Below the pieces are notes generated by a model. That model was not told the DNA's origin. It saw only the letters and a program-made list of their open reading frames with translations, and did not search any database. The position numbers and the translations under genes are program-made. A DNA stretch of 64,000 bases from Nitrospirillum amazonense (GTDB lineage Bacteria > Pseudomonadota > Alphaproteobacteria > Azospirillales > Azospirillaceae): the NCBI RefSeq assembly GCF_007828045.1, contig NZ_VITN01000010.1, positions 148,595 through 212,594 of the forward strand, written 5' to 3'. Positions 1 through 7,915 of the stretch are shown one piece after another. Positions within the stretch are counted from its first letter, which is position 1, and each line of letters starts with the position of its first letter.

Positions 1-1145
1 CCGGGGGGATCGAGGGCGGTGCAGACGCGGGACACCAGCCGCTCCTCCACGTTGGAGGCGCGACCGCCGGCCGTGGCGCTGCGCACGGCGTTGGCCACCG
101 CTTCCGCCCGGGGCTCATCATTCAAGGAGCGGCGCAGCCAGCGGTCCAGCTCCCCCCGTTCGATCACCTGGGCAGCGGCGATGGGTGACTTGGAAAAGGC
201 CCAGGCGGCCCCGCGCACATGCCAGATCTCCCGGCCCTGGAACTCCATGGGCCGGGGCGCGCGCTTGGGCAGCTGGGCCTGCTTGGGGCTGAGGCGCCGG
301 CCCTGCATCCACATGTCCAGGTCGTTCAGAGTCCAGCGCTGCCGGGCGTCGTCGGTGATCAGGCCGCGCAGCGGTTCCACCAGCGACTGGGGGATGCGCG
401 TGCCGCTGGTCAGGGCCGAGTAGGTGCCCTTGTCCATGCGGGCCTGCAGCAGCGTCTGCTCGTCCAGCCCCCGGCCGGGCGTGCGCCCCAGGTAGAGGGA
501 CAGCAGGGTGACGCCCAGGGCGTAGAGGTCGTCGGCGATGCTGCCGTTGCCCCGGCCCGAACGGTCGGCCAGGGCGCGCTCCAGCGGTTCGTACACCAGG
601 GGCTGGGCATAGCCCGGCGGCAGGCTGACGCAGTCGCCCAGTACCACGGCCGCGGCGGCGGATTCGCGGATGAACAGGTTGGTGGGGTTGAGGGCGCCAC
701 AGCTGAGGCTGCGCTGGGCGATGTCGCGCAGCACGGAGGTCAGCTGTGGCAGCACCACCCGCACCAGGGCGTCGTCGGCGATACCCTCGATGACGTCGTC
801 CAGCCGTTCCATGATGCGGCGGCCGGCCGGACGTTCGAAGATACAGACGAAGCGGCGCCGGTGCTCCGGCGACCAATCGACCACCCCCCAGTCCATGAGG
901 TGCAGCAGATTGTTGTTCTCAATGGCGCGGAAGCTGCTCATCGCCTCGATGCGGGGGGGCACCGGCTGTTCGCAGACGATGGCGAACAGCTCCGTCTTCT
1001 TCTCGCGCATGCGATGGGCCAGGTAGGCGCGGCCGCCCGGCGTGTCGTAGGCGGGCAGCGGCGCGCTGGGCTGTATCTCCGCCCGGCCGCCCAGGTCGAT
1101 GGGGGCCAGGTCGGGAACCGGGAACTCTCTGTCTGCCGCCGCCAT
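1..1145 (-). CDS. Protein kinase-fold protein lacking catalytic residues (probable pseudokinase), partial
   Basis: The gene reads leftward from ATG at 1145 and is still open at the window edge (about 381 residues seen), so its 3' end is missing. The fold signature is late-lobe: DDLYALGVTLLSLYLGRTP at residues 205-223 matches the kinase segment that normally begins with D and carries S/G. Catalytic positions are replaced. The HRDLKPxN loop reads CGALNPTN (149-156), so the catalytic Asp is Ala and the Lys is Asn. The DFG triplet reads DCV (171-173), and the VAIK-like strand reads FAIV (54-57). I infer a pseudokinase used for scaffolding or regulation rather than phosphotransfer. It is divergent from the GGDEF-EAL gene. 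The C-terminal part (residues 250-381) has no feature I recognise. The start is chosen at the first ATG giving a normal acidic, coil-like N-terminus. Confidence 0.72.
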   Translation of the reverse strand, partial: MAAADREFPVPDLAPIDLGGRAEIQPSAPLPAYDTPGGRAYLAHRMREKKTELFAIVCEQPVPPRIEAMSSFRAIENNNLLHLMDWGVVDWSPEHRRRFVCIFERPAGRRIMERLDDVIEGIADDALVRVVLPQLTSVLRDIAQRSLSCGALNPTNLFIRESAAAAVVLGDCVSLPPGYAQPLVYEPLERALADRSGRGNGSIADDLYALGVTLLSLYLGRTPGRGLDEQTLLQARMDKGTYSALTSGTRIPQSLVEPLRGLITDDARQRWTLNDLDMWMQGRRLSPKQAQLPKRAPRPMEFQGREIWHVRGAAWAFSKSPIAAAQVIERGELDRWLRRSLNDEPRAEAVANAVRSATAGGRASNVEERLVSRVCTALDPP

Positions 1146-1546
1146 GATACCCCGTCCGGTCGGCGCCCCGCCGGCCCTCACGCCCCGGCCGCGTATACGG
1201 CCCCCTCATGATGATCATGCCCGATCGGCACAGGCGGGAACAAGACGGCTGGCCGGAATAGACAATCGGATCAAGGCGATTGGCTGAACGGTTGCGGAAT
1301 CCTAGGCGGAATGGCAATCCAGGGTGTGGGGGGCCAGTGCGCCGGGGCCCGTGCATCAGGGCCAGTGCATCAGGGCCAGTGTATCAGGGCCAGTGTATCA
1401 GGGATTGCGCTGGATCAATCCCCCACCCCCGCCTCCTGGCGCATGATGCCTGGTGCGTATCGTCCGGAAACAACATTGTTGCCCTAGCGAATCGTGACGT
1501 TGATTTCGGGCCGCGGACGCGCAGAATCGGGGCCTTACTGATCAGG
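1146..1546. other. Divergent intergenic region with short tandem repeats
   Basis: About 400 bases separate the divergent kinase-like gene and the GGDEF-EAL gene. It should hold both promoters, but I see no convincing -35/-10 pair. Reading frames extending the GGDEF-EAL gene upstream cross it, but they encode a composition unlike the rest of that protein, so I treat it as noncoding. Its one clear structure is the 14-base tandem repeat at 1351-1406. Confidence 0.6.
1351..1406. repeat. 14-bp tandem repeat, four copies
   Basis: Four head-to-tail units of 14 bases are visible. Units 1 and 2 are GTGCATCAGGGCCA, unit 3 is GTGTATCAGGGCCA, and unit 4 begins GTGTATCAGGG then diverges. The array lies about 140 bases upstream of the GGDEF-EAL start codon. 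It could be a variable-number tandem repeat or a cluster of regulator-binding sites; nothing in the sequence decides between these. Confidence 0.85.
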
Positions 1547-3703
1547 ATGCCTTATCCCATGTTGTTTCCAGGCGACGAGTCCACCGGTGACGTGCCGGCC
1601 CCACCGGGTTCGGGCACCTTCGCCGTGGAGCGCCGCTGGGGACCGCTGGTGCTGGTGGTCACCCTGGCCAGCCTGTCGTTCGCCGGCCTGTTCGCCGCCG
1701 GCCTCGGCCGGGAATCGGGCATGGGCATGCCCATGGTCATGGGGCTGGGCGCCCTGGGCATCGTCGCCGGCCTGACGCTGGCGGCACTGGTGCACGGCCG
1801 TGTGCGCCGGCATGAGACCCTGCGCAGCCTGGTGCGCCAGCGCACGTGGGAGCTGGAGCAGGCACGCACCCTGGCGGAGGGGCAGGCGGCCGCGCTGGCG
1901 CTCAGCAACCGCGACCTGCGCGTGGCCGCCCGGGTGATCGAGCACAGCGTCGATGGTATCATGGTGACCGACGCCGACAACCGCATCGTGCTGGTGAACC
2001 GCGCCTTCACCGATATTTCCGGCTACAACGCCGCCGAGGTGCTGGGCCAGGATCCGCGCCTGCTGAATTCCGGCCGCCAGGGCCCGGAATTCTACCGCGT
2101 CATGTGGCGGGCGCTGCGGGACGAGGGCGCCTGGGCGGGGGAGGTCTGGAATCGCCGCAAGGACGGCACCGTCTATCCGGAATGGCTGCGCATCACCCTG
2201 CTGCGGGATGAGGACGGCGCCATCAGCCACCACATCGCCGTCTTCAGCGACCTGACCGCCAAGAAGGAGGCGGAGGAGCGCAACCGCCACCTGGCCTTCC
2301 ACGACGCGCTGACGGGCCTGGCCAACCGCGCGCTGCTGATCGGCCGTGTGCGCCTCGCCCTGGCCAATGCCAAGCGGACGGGGGAGCCGGTGGCCCTGCT
2401 GCTGCTGGATCTCGATCATTTCAAGCTGCTGAACGACACCCGCGGCCATCCCACCGGCGACGCCGCCATCGTCGCGGCGGGGGAGCGTATCCGTCGCACC
2501 GTGCGGCCGGGCGACACCGTGGCGCGACTGGGCGGGGACGAGTTCGCCGTGATCCTGACGGGCGCCTCCCTGGCCGGTCCGGCCCTCACCGGCGCCGATA
2601 AGCGCCAGGAGGCGCTGGCCGCCGTGGCCCAGGTGGCGGAGCGGCTGGTGACCGCCTTCCAGCATCCGCTGGCCCTGGAAGGCACGGGCGGGGGCGAGGT
2701 GCGCCTGGCCTGCTCCGTCGGCGTGGCCGTGGCCCCCGGCGACGGCGACACATGGGAAGCGCTGCTGCGCCATGCCGACGTGGCGCTCTATGCCGCCAAG
2801 CATGCCGGCCGCGACCGCTTTCATTTCTTCACGCCGGAGATCGGCGACCGGGTACGCGACCGCACCTGGATCGAGGAGGGGTTGCGTGTCGGCCTGGGCG
2901 TGGCCACGGGTGCGGGGGGCGACGGCGTGGTGGATGGCTTCAACCTGGCCTACCAGCCGCAGTACCGCCCGGCCCCCACCGGCGTGGGGGGCAGCCTGAT
3001 GGGGGCGGAGGCGCTGGTGCGCTGGAACCATCCGGAGGATCTCAGCCCCGTCTCGCCCGCCCGCTTCATCCCGGTGGCGGAGGAGACGGGCCTGATCGTA
3101 CCGCTGGGCGACTGGGTGTTCCGCACCGCCTGCCGCACGGCGCGCAAGGTGCGCGAACGGGGCGTGGCCGGCTTCAAGATGGCGGTCAACCTGTCGGCCG
3201 TGCAGCTGCGCGACAAGGGCTGCGGCGACCGCCTGCTGCAGATCCTGACGGAGGAGGACTGCACCCCCGGCGACATCGCGCTGGAGATCACGGAAAGCGC
3301 CCTGATGGGCGATGCCGAGGGCAATCTCCAGGCGGTGCATGACCTGCGCGCAAACGGCTTCCGCTTCGCCATCGACGATTTCGGTACGGGCTATTCCTCG
3401 CTGGCCTACTTGCGCAAGTTCGCGGCCGCCTATGTGAAGATCGACAAGTCCTTCGTCGACGGCCTGCCGGACGACGACGCCAGCCGCCAGATCGTGGCCG
3501 CCGTCATCGCCATGGCCCACCACCTGGGCCTGGAAACCATCGCCGAAGGCATCGAGACCGAGGCGCAACTGGATTGCCTGCGCGAGCTGGGCTGCGACAT
3601 CATCCAGGGCTATCTGCTGGGCCGCCCCATGCCGGAAGCGCAGCTTATGGCGCTGCTGGACCCCATCGCCACGCCGAAGGAGGCGGTGGCGTCCGGGGTG
3701 TGA
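1547..3703 (+). CDS. Membrane-anchored PAS-GGDEF-EAL cyclic-di-GMP signalling protein
   Basis: A 718-residue protein that probably both makes and breaks cyclic di-GMP. Two hydrophobic segments (about residues 30-52 and 62-82) place it in the inner membrane. A short coiled-coil, a PAS sensor domain (about 125-235), a GGDEF cyclase domain and an EAL phosphodiesterase domain follow in the cytoplasm. The cyclase signature GGDEF is intact at 329-333 and is preceded by an RxxD inhibitory site (RPGD). The EAL domain keeps EAL at 488-490, DDFGTGYSSL, KIDKSF and the AEGIET motif, so both halves look catalytically competent. The ATG at 1547 is chosen because it starts just before the first membrane segment; upstream in-frame extension is low-quality sequence. 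The gene stands alone, divergent from the kinase-like gene. Confidence 0.9.
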   Translation: MPYPMLFPGDESTGDVPAPPGSGTFAVERRWGPLVLVVTLASLSFAGLFAAGLGRESGMGMPMVMGLGALGIVAGLTLAALVHGRVRRHETLRSLVRQRTWELEQARTLAEGQAAALALSNRDLRVAARVIEHSVDGIMVTDADNRIVLVNRAFTDISGYNAAEVLGQDPRLLNSGRQGPEFYRVMWRALRDEGAWAGEVWNRRKDGTVYPEWLRITLLRDEDGAISHHIAVFSDLTAKKEAEERNRHLAFHDALTGLANRALLIGRVRLALANAKRTGEPVALLLLDLDHFKLLNDTRGHPTGDAAIVAAGERIRRTVRPGDTVARLGGDEFAVILTGASLAGPALTGADKRQEALAAVAQVAERLVTAFQHPLALEGTGGGEVRLACSVGVAVAPGDGDTWEALLRHADVALYAAKHAGRDRFHFFTPEIGDRVRDRTWIEEGLRVGLGVATGAGGDGVVDGFNLAYQPQYRPAPTGVGGSLMGAEALVRWNHPEDLSPVSPARFIPVAEETGLIVPLGDWVFRTACRTARKVRERGVAGFKMAVNLSAVQLRDKGCGDRLLQILTEEDCTPGDIALEITESALMGDAEGNLQAVHDLRANGFRFAIDDFGTGYSSLAYLRKFAAAYVKIDKSFVDGLPDDDASRQIVAAVIAMAHHLGLETIAEGIETEAQLDCLRELGCDIIQGYLLGRPMPEAQLMALLDPIATPKEAVASGV

Positions 3704-3809
3704 TCCACGCTTCGATTCCATGGAAGCGACGCTTCGAGGAATTCAACTATTCGGGAGATTCGGCCGTACCCTATAAAGCCCTCCACGCTTTCAGGTACCG
3801 GAGGGGCGG

Positions 3810-4307
3810 ATGCGGTCGAGACTGTGGTTGGCGTTGGTGGTCTGTCTGGCCGCGGGTACGGCTTACGCCCAGGCGAACCTGGACGCCACCGTTGCGGCAC
3901 ATCGCACCGATGCCGCCGATATTGCCGCCATCCAGGCTCTGCTGGCCGCCTACACCACGTCGGTTGGCGCCGGGGACGAAGCCGCCTTCGAAGCCCTGCT
4001 GTTGAGCCGGGACATTCCATTCAGCCATTCAGGCGCCGTCAGCCGTGGACAGGCGCCGGAAACACGGAACTACCCGCAATTCCGCCAAGCCATCTTCGCC
4101 AGCGGCAAGCGCTACGCCCAGACCTTCCACAATGTCCGCATCAGTCAGGATGAAGACTTGGCCGAGGTCTCTCTCGACTTCGTGACCCGCGACCTGACGG
4201 ACGGCACCGCCGGCTATGGCTGGAAGGTGTTGCACCTGCTGAAGGTGAAGGGGCAGTGGAAGATCGCGGCCGAGTTCTACACCGGCCGCGCCTTGCCCAA
4301 GGACTAG
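3810..4307 (+). CDS. Exported NTF2-like (SnoaL-type) protein
   Basis: A 165-residue protein with a clear signal peptide (MRSRLWLALVVCLAAGTAYA, cleavage after AYA), so it acts in the periplasm. The mature part begins with a helix of the form AAIQALLAAYTTSVGAGDEAA. It ends with a strand pattern (WKVLHLLKVKGQWKIAAEFY) typical of the cone-shaped NTF2/SnoaL fold, often annotated as nuclear transport factor 2 family. Such domains bind small ligands or catalyse simple isomerisations; nothing here fixes a substrate. A purine-rich stretch (GGAGGGGCGG) precedes the ATG. The gene converges on the ABC binding-protein gene, with stop codons one base apart. Confidence 0.75.
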   Translation: MRSRLWLALVVCLAAGTAYAQANLDATVAAHRTDAADIAAIQALLAAYTTSVGAGDEAAFEALLLSRDIPFSHSGAVSRGQAPETRNYPQFRQAIFASGKRYAQTFHNVRISQDEDLAEVSLDFVTRDLTDGTAGYGWKVLHLLKVKGQWKIAAEFYTGRALPKD

Positions 4308-4308
4308 C

Positions 4309-5298
4309 TTACGGCGTCCCCAGGTCCACGCCCGCCTTCCAGTCCGTGCCGGCCTTGTAGATGCCCAGGCGCTTCATCTCATTGGTGAAGCTGTCCCAGC
4401 GGGCGGCGGTCATGCGGCCGATGGAGTCTGAGGCGGCCGGGGTTCCCTCCACGATGCCGTCGTCCGCCAGGGCCTTGCGGCCGTAGGCCAGGGTCTCGGC
4501 GTCCATGTCGGGGTTGGACTTGCGGATCAGGGCGTCGGCGGGTGCGGCGTCGCCGTGCAGGTAATGGCGCCAGCCCTCCGCCGTGGCGGCGACGAAGGCC
4601 TTGACCGCCGCCGGATGGGCCTGGATGTAGGCGTCGTTGAACATCACCAGGCCGCTGTAGCCATCGTAGCCCTGGTCGGCCAGCAGGAAGACCTTCACGT
4701 CCGCCCCGGCCTTCTTCGCGATCAGCGGCTCGCTGGTGGCATAGCCCTGGGCCGCCGCGGCGGAGGTGGTGAGGAAGGGCGCCAGGTTGCCGGTGTAGCG
4801 GCGGATCTGGCTATCCTCATAGGGGTACTTGCTCTTCAGCCAGCGCCATAGCGTGTTGATGCTGGGATCGCCCAGGAAGATGGGGCGGCCCTTCAGGTCC
4901 GCCAGGCTGGTGGTGTTCTGGGCATGGGCCATCAGGATGGTGGGGTCCTTCTGGAACATGGATGCCACCGCCTTCACCTTGGCGCCCGCCTCCACCAGGT
5001 TCAGCACGTAGAAGGCGTTGGAACCGATGGTGCCGTCGATCTTGCCGGCGGCCAGCATCTGCTGCGCGCTCATCCCCGGGCCGCCGGGCACGATGGTCAC
5101 GTCCAGCCCGGCCTTCTGGTAAAGGCCCTCCGCCACCGCCTGGAAATAACCGCCGTGCTCCGCTTCCGCCTGCCAGTCCAGCATGAACACCAGCTTTTCC
5201 GCCGCGCGGGCCGGATGGCCGGGGGCGGAGGCGGACAGCAGGGCGGCCAGCGCCAGGCCGGCCTTCAGGAAAGCGCGGCGGACGGGACGGGCAGGCAT
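4309..5298 (-). CDS. ABC transporter substrate-binding protein, NMT1/THI5-like
   Basis: A 329-residue periplasmic binding protein of the NMT1/THI5 (SsuA/TauA/ThiY) type. The N-terminus carries a twin-arginine-like signal (RRAFLKAGLALAALL) ending in an Ala-rich cleavage region. The mature protein has the family pattern FMLDWQAEAEHGGYFQAVAE, then GLYQKAGLDVTIVPGG, then an IGSNAFYVL strand. Homologues deliver pyrimidine precursors, sulfonates, nitrate or similar solutes to an ABC importer. The motif set here is nearest to the hydroxymethylpyrimidine/thiamine-precursor and riboflavin-like group, but I cannot assign the ligand. No permease or ATPase gene lies nearby, so it is an orphan component. 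I checked the leader for a thiamine riboswitch and did not find its conserved core. Confidence 0.82.
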   Translation of the reverse strand: MPARPVRRAFLKAGLALAALLSASAPGHPARAAEKLVFMLDWQAEAEHGGYFQAVAEGLYQKAGLDVTIVPGGPGMSAQQMLAAGKIDGTIGSNAFYVLNLVEAGAKVKAVASMFQKDPTILMAHAQNTTSLADLKGRPIFLGDPSINTLWRWLKSKYPYEDSQIRRYTGNLAPFLTTSAAAAQGYATSEPLIAKKAGADVKVFLLADQGYDGYSGLVMFNDAYIQAHPAAVKAFVAATAEGWRHYLHGDAAPADALIRKSNPDMDAETLAYGRKALADDGIVEGTPAASDSIGRMTAARWDSFTNEMKRLGIYKAGTDWKAGVDLGTP

Positions 5299-5529
5299 GG
5301 AGGTTCCCTCATCTTCTGCGACTGGTTAACAGCTGCAGAGCATACCCACTGTGCCGGGGCGACGGAAGCGGGGCCGGCGGCGCCTGCGGCGATGGATGTT
5401 GCGCGCGGGGAAGGCGGACCTATAAGACTCCAAGAAGCCGTTTCAACCCTCTGCCGGAAAGCCATTCCCGCCCATGCCGTGCCGCCTGCCCCATCCCTTG
5501 GCCATCATCCTCCATGCCGGTGCCCGGCC

Positions 5530-6282
5530 ATGAGCCGCTGGCTGCTGGTGACGGGCGGGGCCAAGCGCCTGGGGCGTCTGATCGCGCTGACGGCGGCCGG
5601 GGCGGGCTGGGATGTGGCCCTGCACTGCAACGCCTCTGTCGACGCCGCGACGGCCACGGCGGAGGAGGTGCGGGCGCTGGGCCGCCAGGCCCTGGTGGTA
5701 CGGGCTGACCTAGCCGACCCTGCCCAGGTGGAAACCTTGGTGGGGCGCACGGCCGCCGCCGCTGGCCAGCCGCTGGCCGGGCTGGTCAACTCCGCCTCCC
5801 TCTTCGAATGGGATGACGCCGCCAGCCTGACGGCGGCGGGCTTCCTGACCCATCAGACGGTCAACACCCTGGCGCCGGTGCTGCTGACCCGCGCCCTGCA
5901 CCAGGGGCTGGCCGAGGGGCAGCGGGGCACGGTGGTCAACATTCTGGACTTCAAGCTGGCCAACCCCAACCCGGACCACCTGTCCTACACCCTGTCCAAG
6001 TACGCGCTGGCCGGCGCCTCGCGCCTGCTGGCCCGATCCCTGGCGCCCACGGTGCGGGTCAACACCGTCTCCCCCGGCTACGTCCTGCCGGCCCCCGGCC
6101 AGGACGAGGCGGAGTTCCAGCGCCTGAGCCGCCGCAACCCCCTGGACCGCGCGCCCGATGCGCAGCAGGTGGCGGATGCCGTGGTCTTCCTGCTGAACCA
6201 CGACACCATCACCGACCAGGACATCGCGGTCGACTGCGGCCTGCGCTTCCTGAACCTGGCGCGCGATGTGGGCATGGCATAA
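5530..6282 (+). CDS. SDR-family oxidoreductase, pteridine reductase/FolM-like
   Basis: A 250-residue classical short-chain dehydrogenase/reductase. The cofactor-binding motif is TGGAKRLGR (residues 8-16), a form found in pteridine/dihydromonapterin reductases, where the Arg favours NADPH. NSASLFEWDD follows, another phrase typical of the FolM/PTR1 branch. The catalytic pair is Y153 and K157 in YTLSK. The C-terminus includes the SPGYVLP segment and a final DCGLRFL strand. I infer reduction of a pterin in folate or tetrahydromonapterin metabolism, on family grounds only. The ATG at 5530 is chosen because it starts right at the first beta-strand; the long upstream open frame runs antisense to the binding-protein gene. 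The next genes downstream are the tRNAs. Confidence 0.78.
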   Translation: MSRWLLVTGGAKRLGRLIALTAAGAGWDVALHCNASVDAATATAEEVRALGRQALVVRADLADPAQVETLVGRTAAAAGQPLAGLVNSASLFEWDDAASLTAAGFLTHQTVNTLAPVLLTRALHQGLAEGQRGTVVNILDFKLANPNPDHLSYTLSKYALAGASRLLARSLAPTVRVNTVSPGYVLPAPGQDEAEFQRLSRRNPLDRAPDAQQVADAVVFLLNHDTITDQDIAVDCGLRFLNLARDVGMA

Positions 6283-6336
6283 CGGCGCCGGAGGGCGTCG
6301 GTTGCCGAACGGTTGTGCTTGAGAGAAGGGAACGGA

Positions 6337-6411
6337 TGGTGGGCGCGGTAGGGATTGAACCTACGACCCCCGCCGTGTGAAGGCGATGCTCTCCCGCTGA
6401 GCTACGCGCCC
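6337..6411 (-). tRNA. tRNA-Val (anticodon CAC), copy 1
   Basis: Read on the minus strand this forms a complete cloverleaf: acceptor stem GGGCGCG/CGCGCCC, D-arm GCTC...GAGC, anticodon stem TCGCC/GGCGG around loop TTCACAC (anticodon CAC, so it reads GUG), T-arm GTAGG TTCAATC CCTAC, discriminator A and an encoded CCA. The leader ACGGAT can pair with the trailer ATCCGT, extending the acceptor stem in the precursor. Confidence 0.97.
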
Positions 6412-6484
6412 ATCCGTCCGGGCTTCGCCAACCTTGGCTGGCGGCAACATGATCTAAGATATTGATCACGTTGGTTTCGACGGA

Positions 6485-6559
6485 TGGTGGGCGCGGTAGG
6501 GATTGAACCTACGACCCCCGCCGTGTGAAGGCGATGCTCTCCCGCTGAGCTACGCGCCC
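6485..6559 (-). tRNA. tRNA-Val (anticodon CAC), copy 2
   Basis: The sequence is identical to the neighbouring tRNA-Val(CAC) across all 75 bases including CCA, and it is the upstream copy in transcription order. The identity extends a few bases into both flanks (6333-6418 versus 6481-6566), so this is a recent or gene-converted tandem duplication. The 73-base spacer suggests one precursor transcript. Confidence 0.97.
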
Positions 6560-6697
6560 ATCCGTCGTGGGGGCGGTTTGTAGAGGGACGGGGGCCACCT
6601 GTCAATAAGCTTGTTCGGGGCGGATGATGAATCCATTCTGGGGCTGCCACCGCCCCGGCGGGGTGGTCGGTTTGGGTGTCGGAAGGAAGGGATCGGT

Positions 6698-7912
6698 ATG
6701 CGCGTCGCCTTGTGCCTGAGCGGCCAGCCGCGGACCTGGCGTCATTGCGTCGACAGCCTGCGCCGCTTCGTGGCGGGCCACGAGGTCACCACCTTCCTGC
6801 ATCTGTGGGACGAGGTGCCGGAGGCTGAACGGGCGGAGATGCTGGCCGCCTACCAGCCCGCCGCCCACCTGGTGACGGCCCGCCCGCCCTTCGCGGCGGA
6901 AAAGCGCCGCATGGCGGAGCGGTGGCACTACCGCCCGCCCTTTTCCATCTTCGACATGTTCCACGCGGTGCAGCTTTGCCTGAACCTGGCGCTGGGGCAC
7001 AAGGGCCCGGACGGCAAGGCGGCCCCTTTCGACGCCATCGTGCGCGTGCGCTACGACAGCCGCTTCGAAGACACGCTGCCGGAGGACTGGTTCCGCACAC
7101 CGGGGCTGATCACGCCGGACAGCTGGACGCCGGCGGATGGCTACAACGACCAGTTCGCCTTCGGCCGCCCCGCCTTCATGCGCCTTTACGCCGCCTTCGC
7201 CACCTGGCTGCCCCGGGGGATGGAGGGGCATGATCGGGCGGTGTTCCAGCCGGAGGCGGTGCTGCGCCAGTATCTGGACAAGGTGGCCATGGTGCCGGTG
7301 CGCCAGGCGCCCCTGCGTGTCACCCTGCTGCGCGAGGGCCAGGAGGACCTGCCCTTCGACAAGCTGACCGATCTGCCCATGGTCCATGCCCGCAAAGCGG
7401 CGGCGTGGAAGCAGTACGCAGAGGCCGGGTTGCCGGCTGATCTGGCTGAGAAGCTGGACTTTTCCCATTACGCGGAGGCGCCGCTGGTGGTGGACCAGCA
7501 ACTGACCGATCTGCTGGAACCCATGGACCAGGCCGCGCGCCATGCCCTGCTGCGCGCCCCCTGGGAGGAGCGCATCCTGGCGGTGGACGCCTTCCTGGCC
7601 GGCCAGGTCTCGCAACGCTCCGGCAACGGCACCCTGACGGGGGAGGAGTATGAGCGGCTGCGCCTGCTGTGCGCCGGCCTGATCTACCGCATGCCGCCGG
7701 AGGGCACGATGGACGCGGACAGCGCCATCCTGCACGTCCTGTCCTGCAACGTGGTGGATGCCACCCGGGTTGCCGATTGGCTGAAGGTGGTGGGCGACCC
7801 GGGGCGGGCAGCCTTTCAGCGGCGGCTGGGCCGCTTGACCATCCTGGCGGCGGCCATCACCCACGCCGACCCCTTCGAGCAGGACTTTCGTCTGGGCTGG
7901 CGCCTGAACTGA
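6698..7912 (+). CDS. Putative glycosyltransferase-like protein of unknown substrate
   Basis: A 404-residue soluble protein without signal peptide or membrane segments. The N-terminus MRVALCLSGQPRTWRHC followed by a TFLHLWDEV strand resembles a group of uncharacterised capsule/LPS-associated transferases. They begin with a GT-A-like first strand and carry a later YDxR motif (VRVRYDSRF, about residues 115-123). A further shared segment is YNDQFAFGRPAFM (about 149-161). I infer a nucleotide-sugar-dependent glycosyltransferase, but the acceptor and sugar are unknown and the assignment rests on motifs recalled from that group. The C-terminal 150 residues are mostly helical with no domain I recognise. 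GGAAGGA precedes the ATG. It sits alone between the tRNAs and the MocA-like gene, converging on the latter. Confidence 0.6.
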   Translation: MRVALCLSGQPRTWRHCVDSLRRFVAGHEVTTFLHLWDEVPEAERAEMLAAYQPAAHLVTARPPFAAEKRRMAERWHYRPPFSIFDMFHAVQLCLNLALGHKGPDGKAAPFDAIVRVRYDSRFEDTLPEDWFRTPGLITPDSWTPADGYNDQFAFGRPAFMRLYAAFATWLPRGMEGHDRAVFQPEAVLRQYLDKVAMVPVRQAPLRVTLLREGQEDLPFDKLTDLPMVHARKAAAWKQYAEAGLPADLAEKLDFSHYAEAPLVVDQQLTDLLEPMDQAARHALLRAPWEERILAVDAFLAGQVSQRSGNGTLTGEEYERLRLLCAGLIYRMPPEGTMDADSAILHVLSCNVVDATRVADWLKVVGDPGRAAFQRRLGRLTILAAAITHADPFEQDFRLGWRLN

Positions 7913-7915
7913 TCC

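Larger units (their letters stand above)
6333..6566. repeat. Direct repeat of 86 bp containing the two tRNA-Val genes
   Basis: The blocks 6333-6418 and 6481-6566 are the same sequence, each a whole tRNA-Val gene plus about 4 and 7 flanking bases. The 62 bases between the blocks are unrelated to the repeat. Confidence 0.9.

Noticed and set aside
16..1211. Plus-strand open frames over the kinase-like gene
   Set aside because: The minus strand has continuous kinase-fold similarity; the plus frames have no recognisable domain and a reversed codon composition.
1535..3721. 728-codon open frame on the minus strand
   Set aside because: It is an exact antisense shadow of the GGDEF-EAL gene, rich in His/Gln/Gly/Arg as expected from reading GC-rich codons backwards.
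5299..5420. Possible thiamine (TPP) riboswitch upstream of the NMT1/THI5-like protein
   Set aside because: The conserved CTGAGA and ACCTGATCTGG core is absent from the leader on the relevant strand.
4924..5529. Upstream extension of the SDR gene frame
   Set aside because: It is antisense to the substrate-binding protein and has no similarity to SDR proteins; the ATG at 5530 matches the family start.
6209..6650. Two overlapping minus-strand open frames containing a repeated peptide ([21 protein letters not shown])
   Set aside because: The repeated peptide is the translation of the tRNA-Val genes themselves, a known false ORF.
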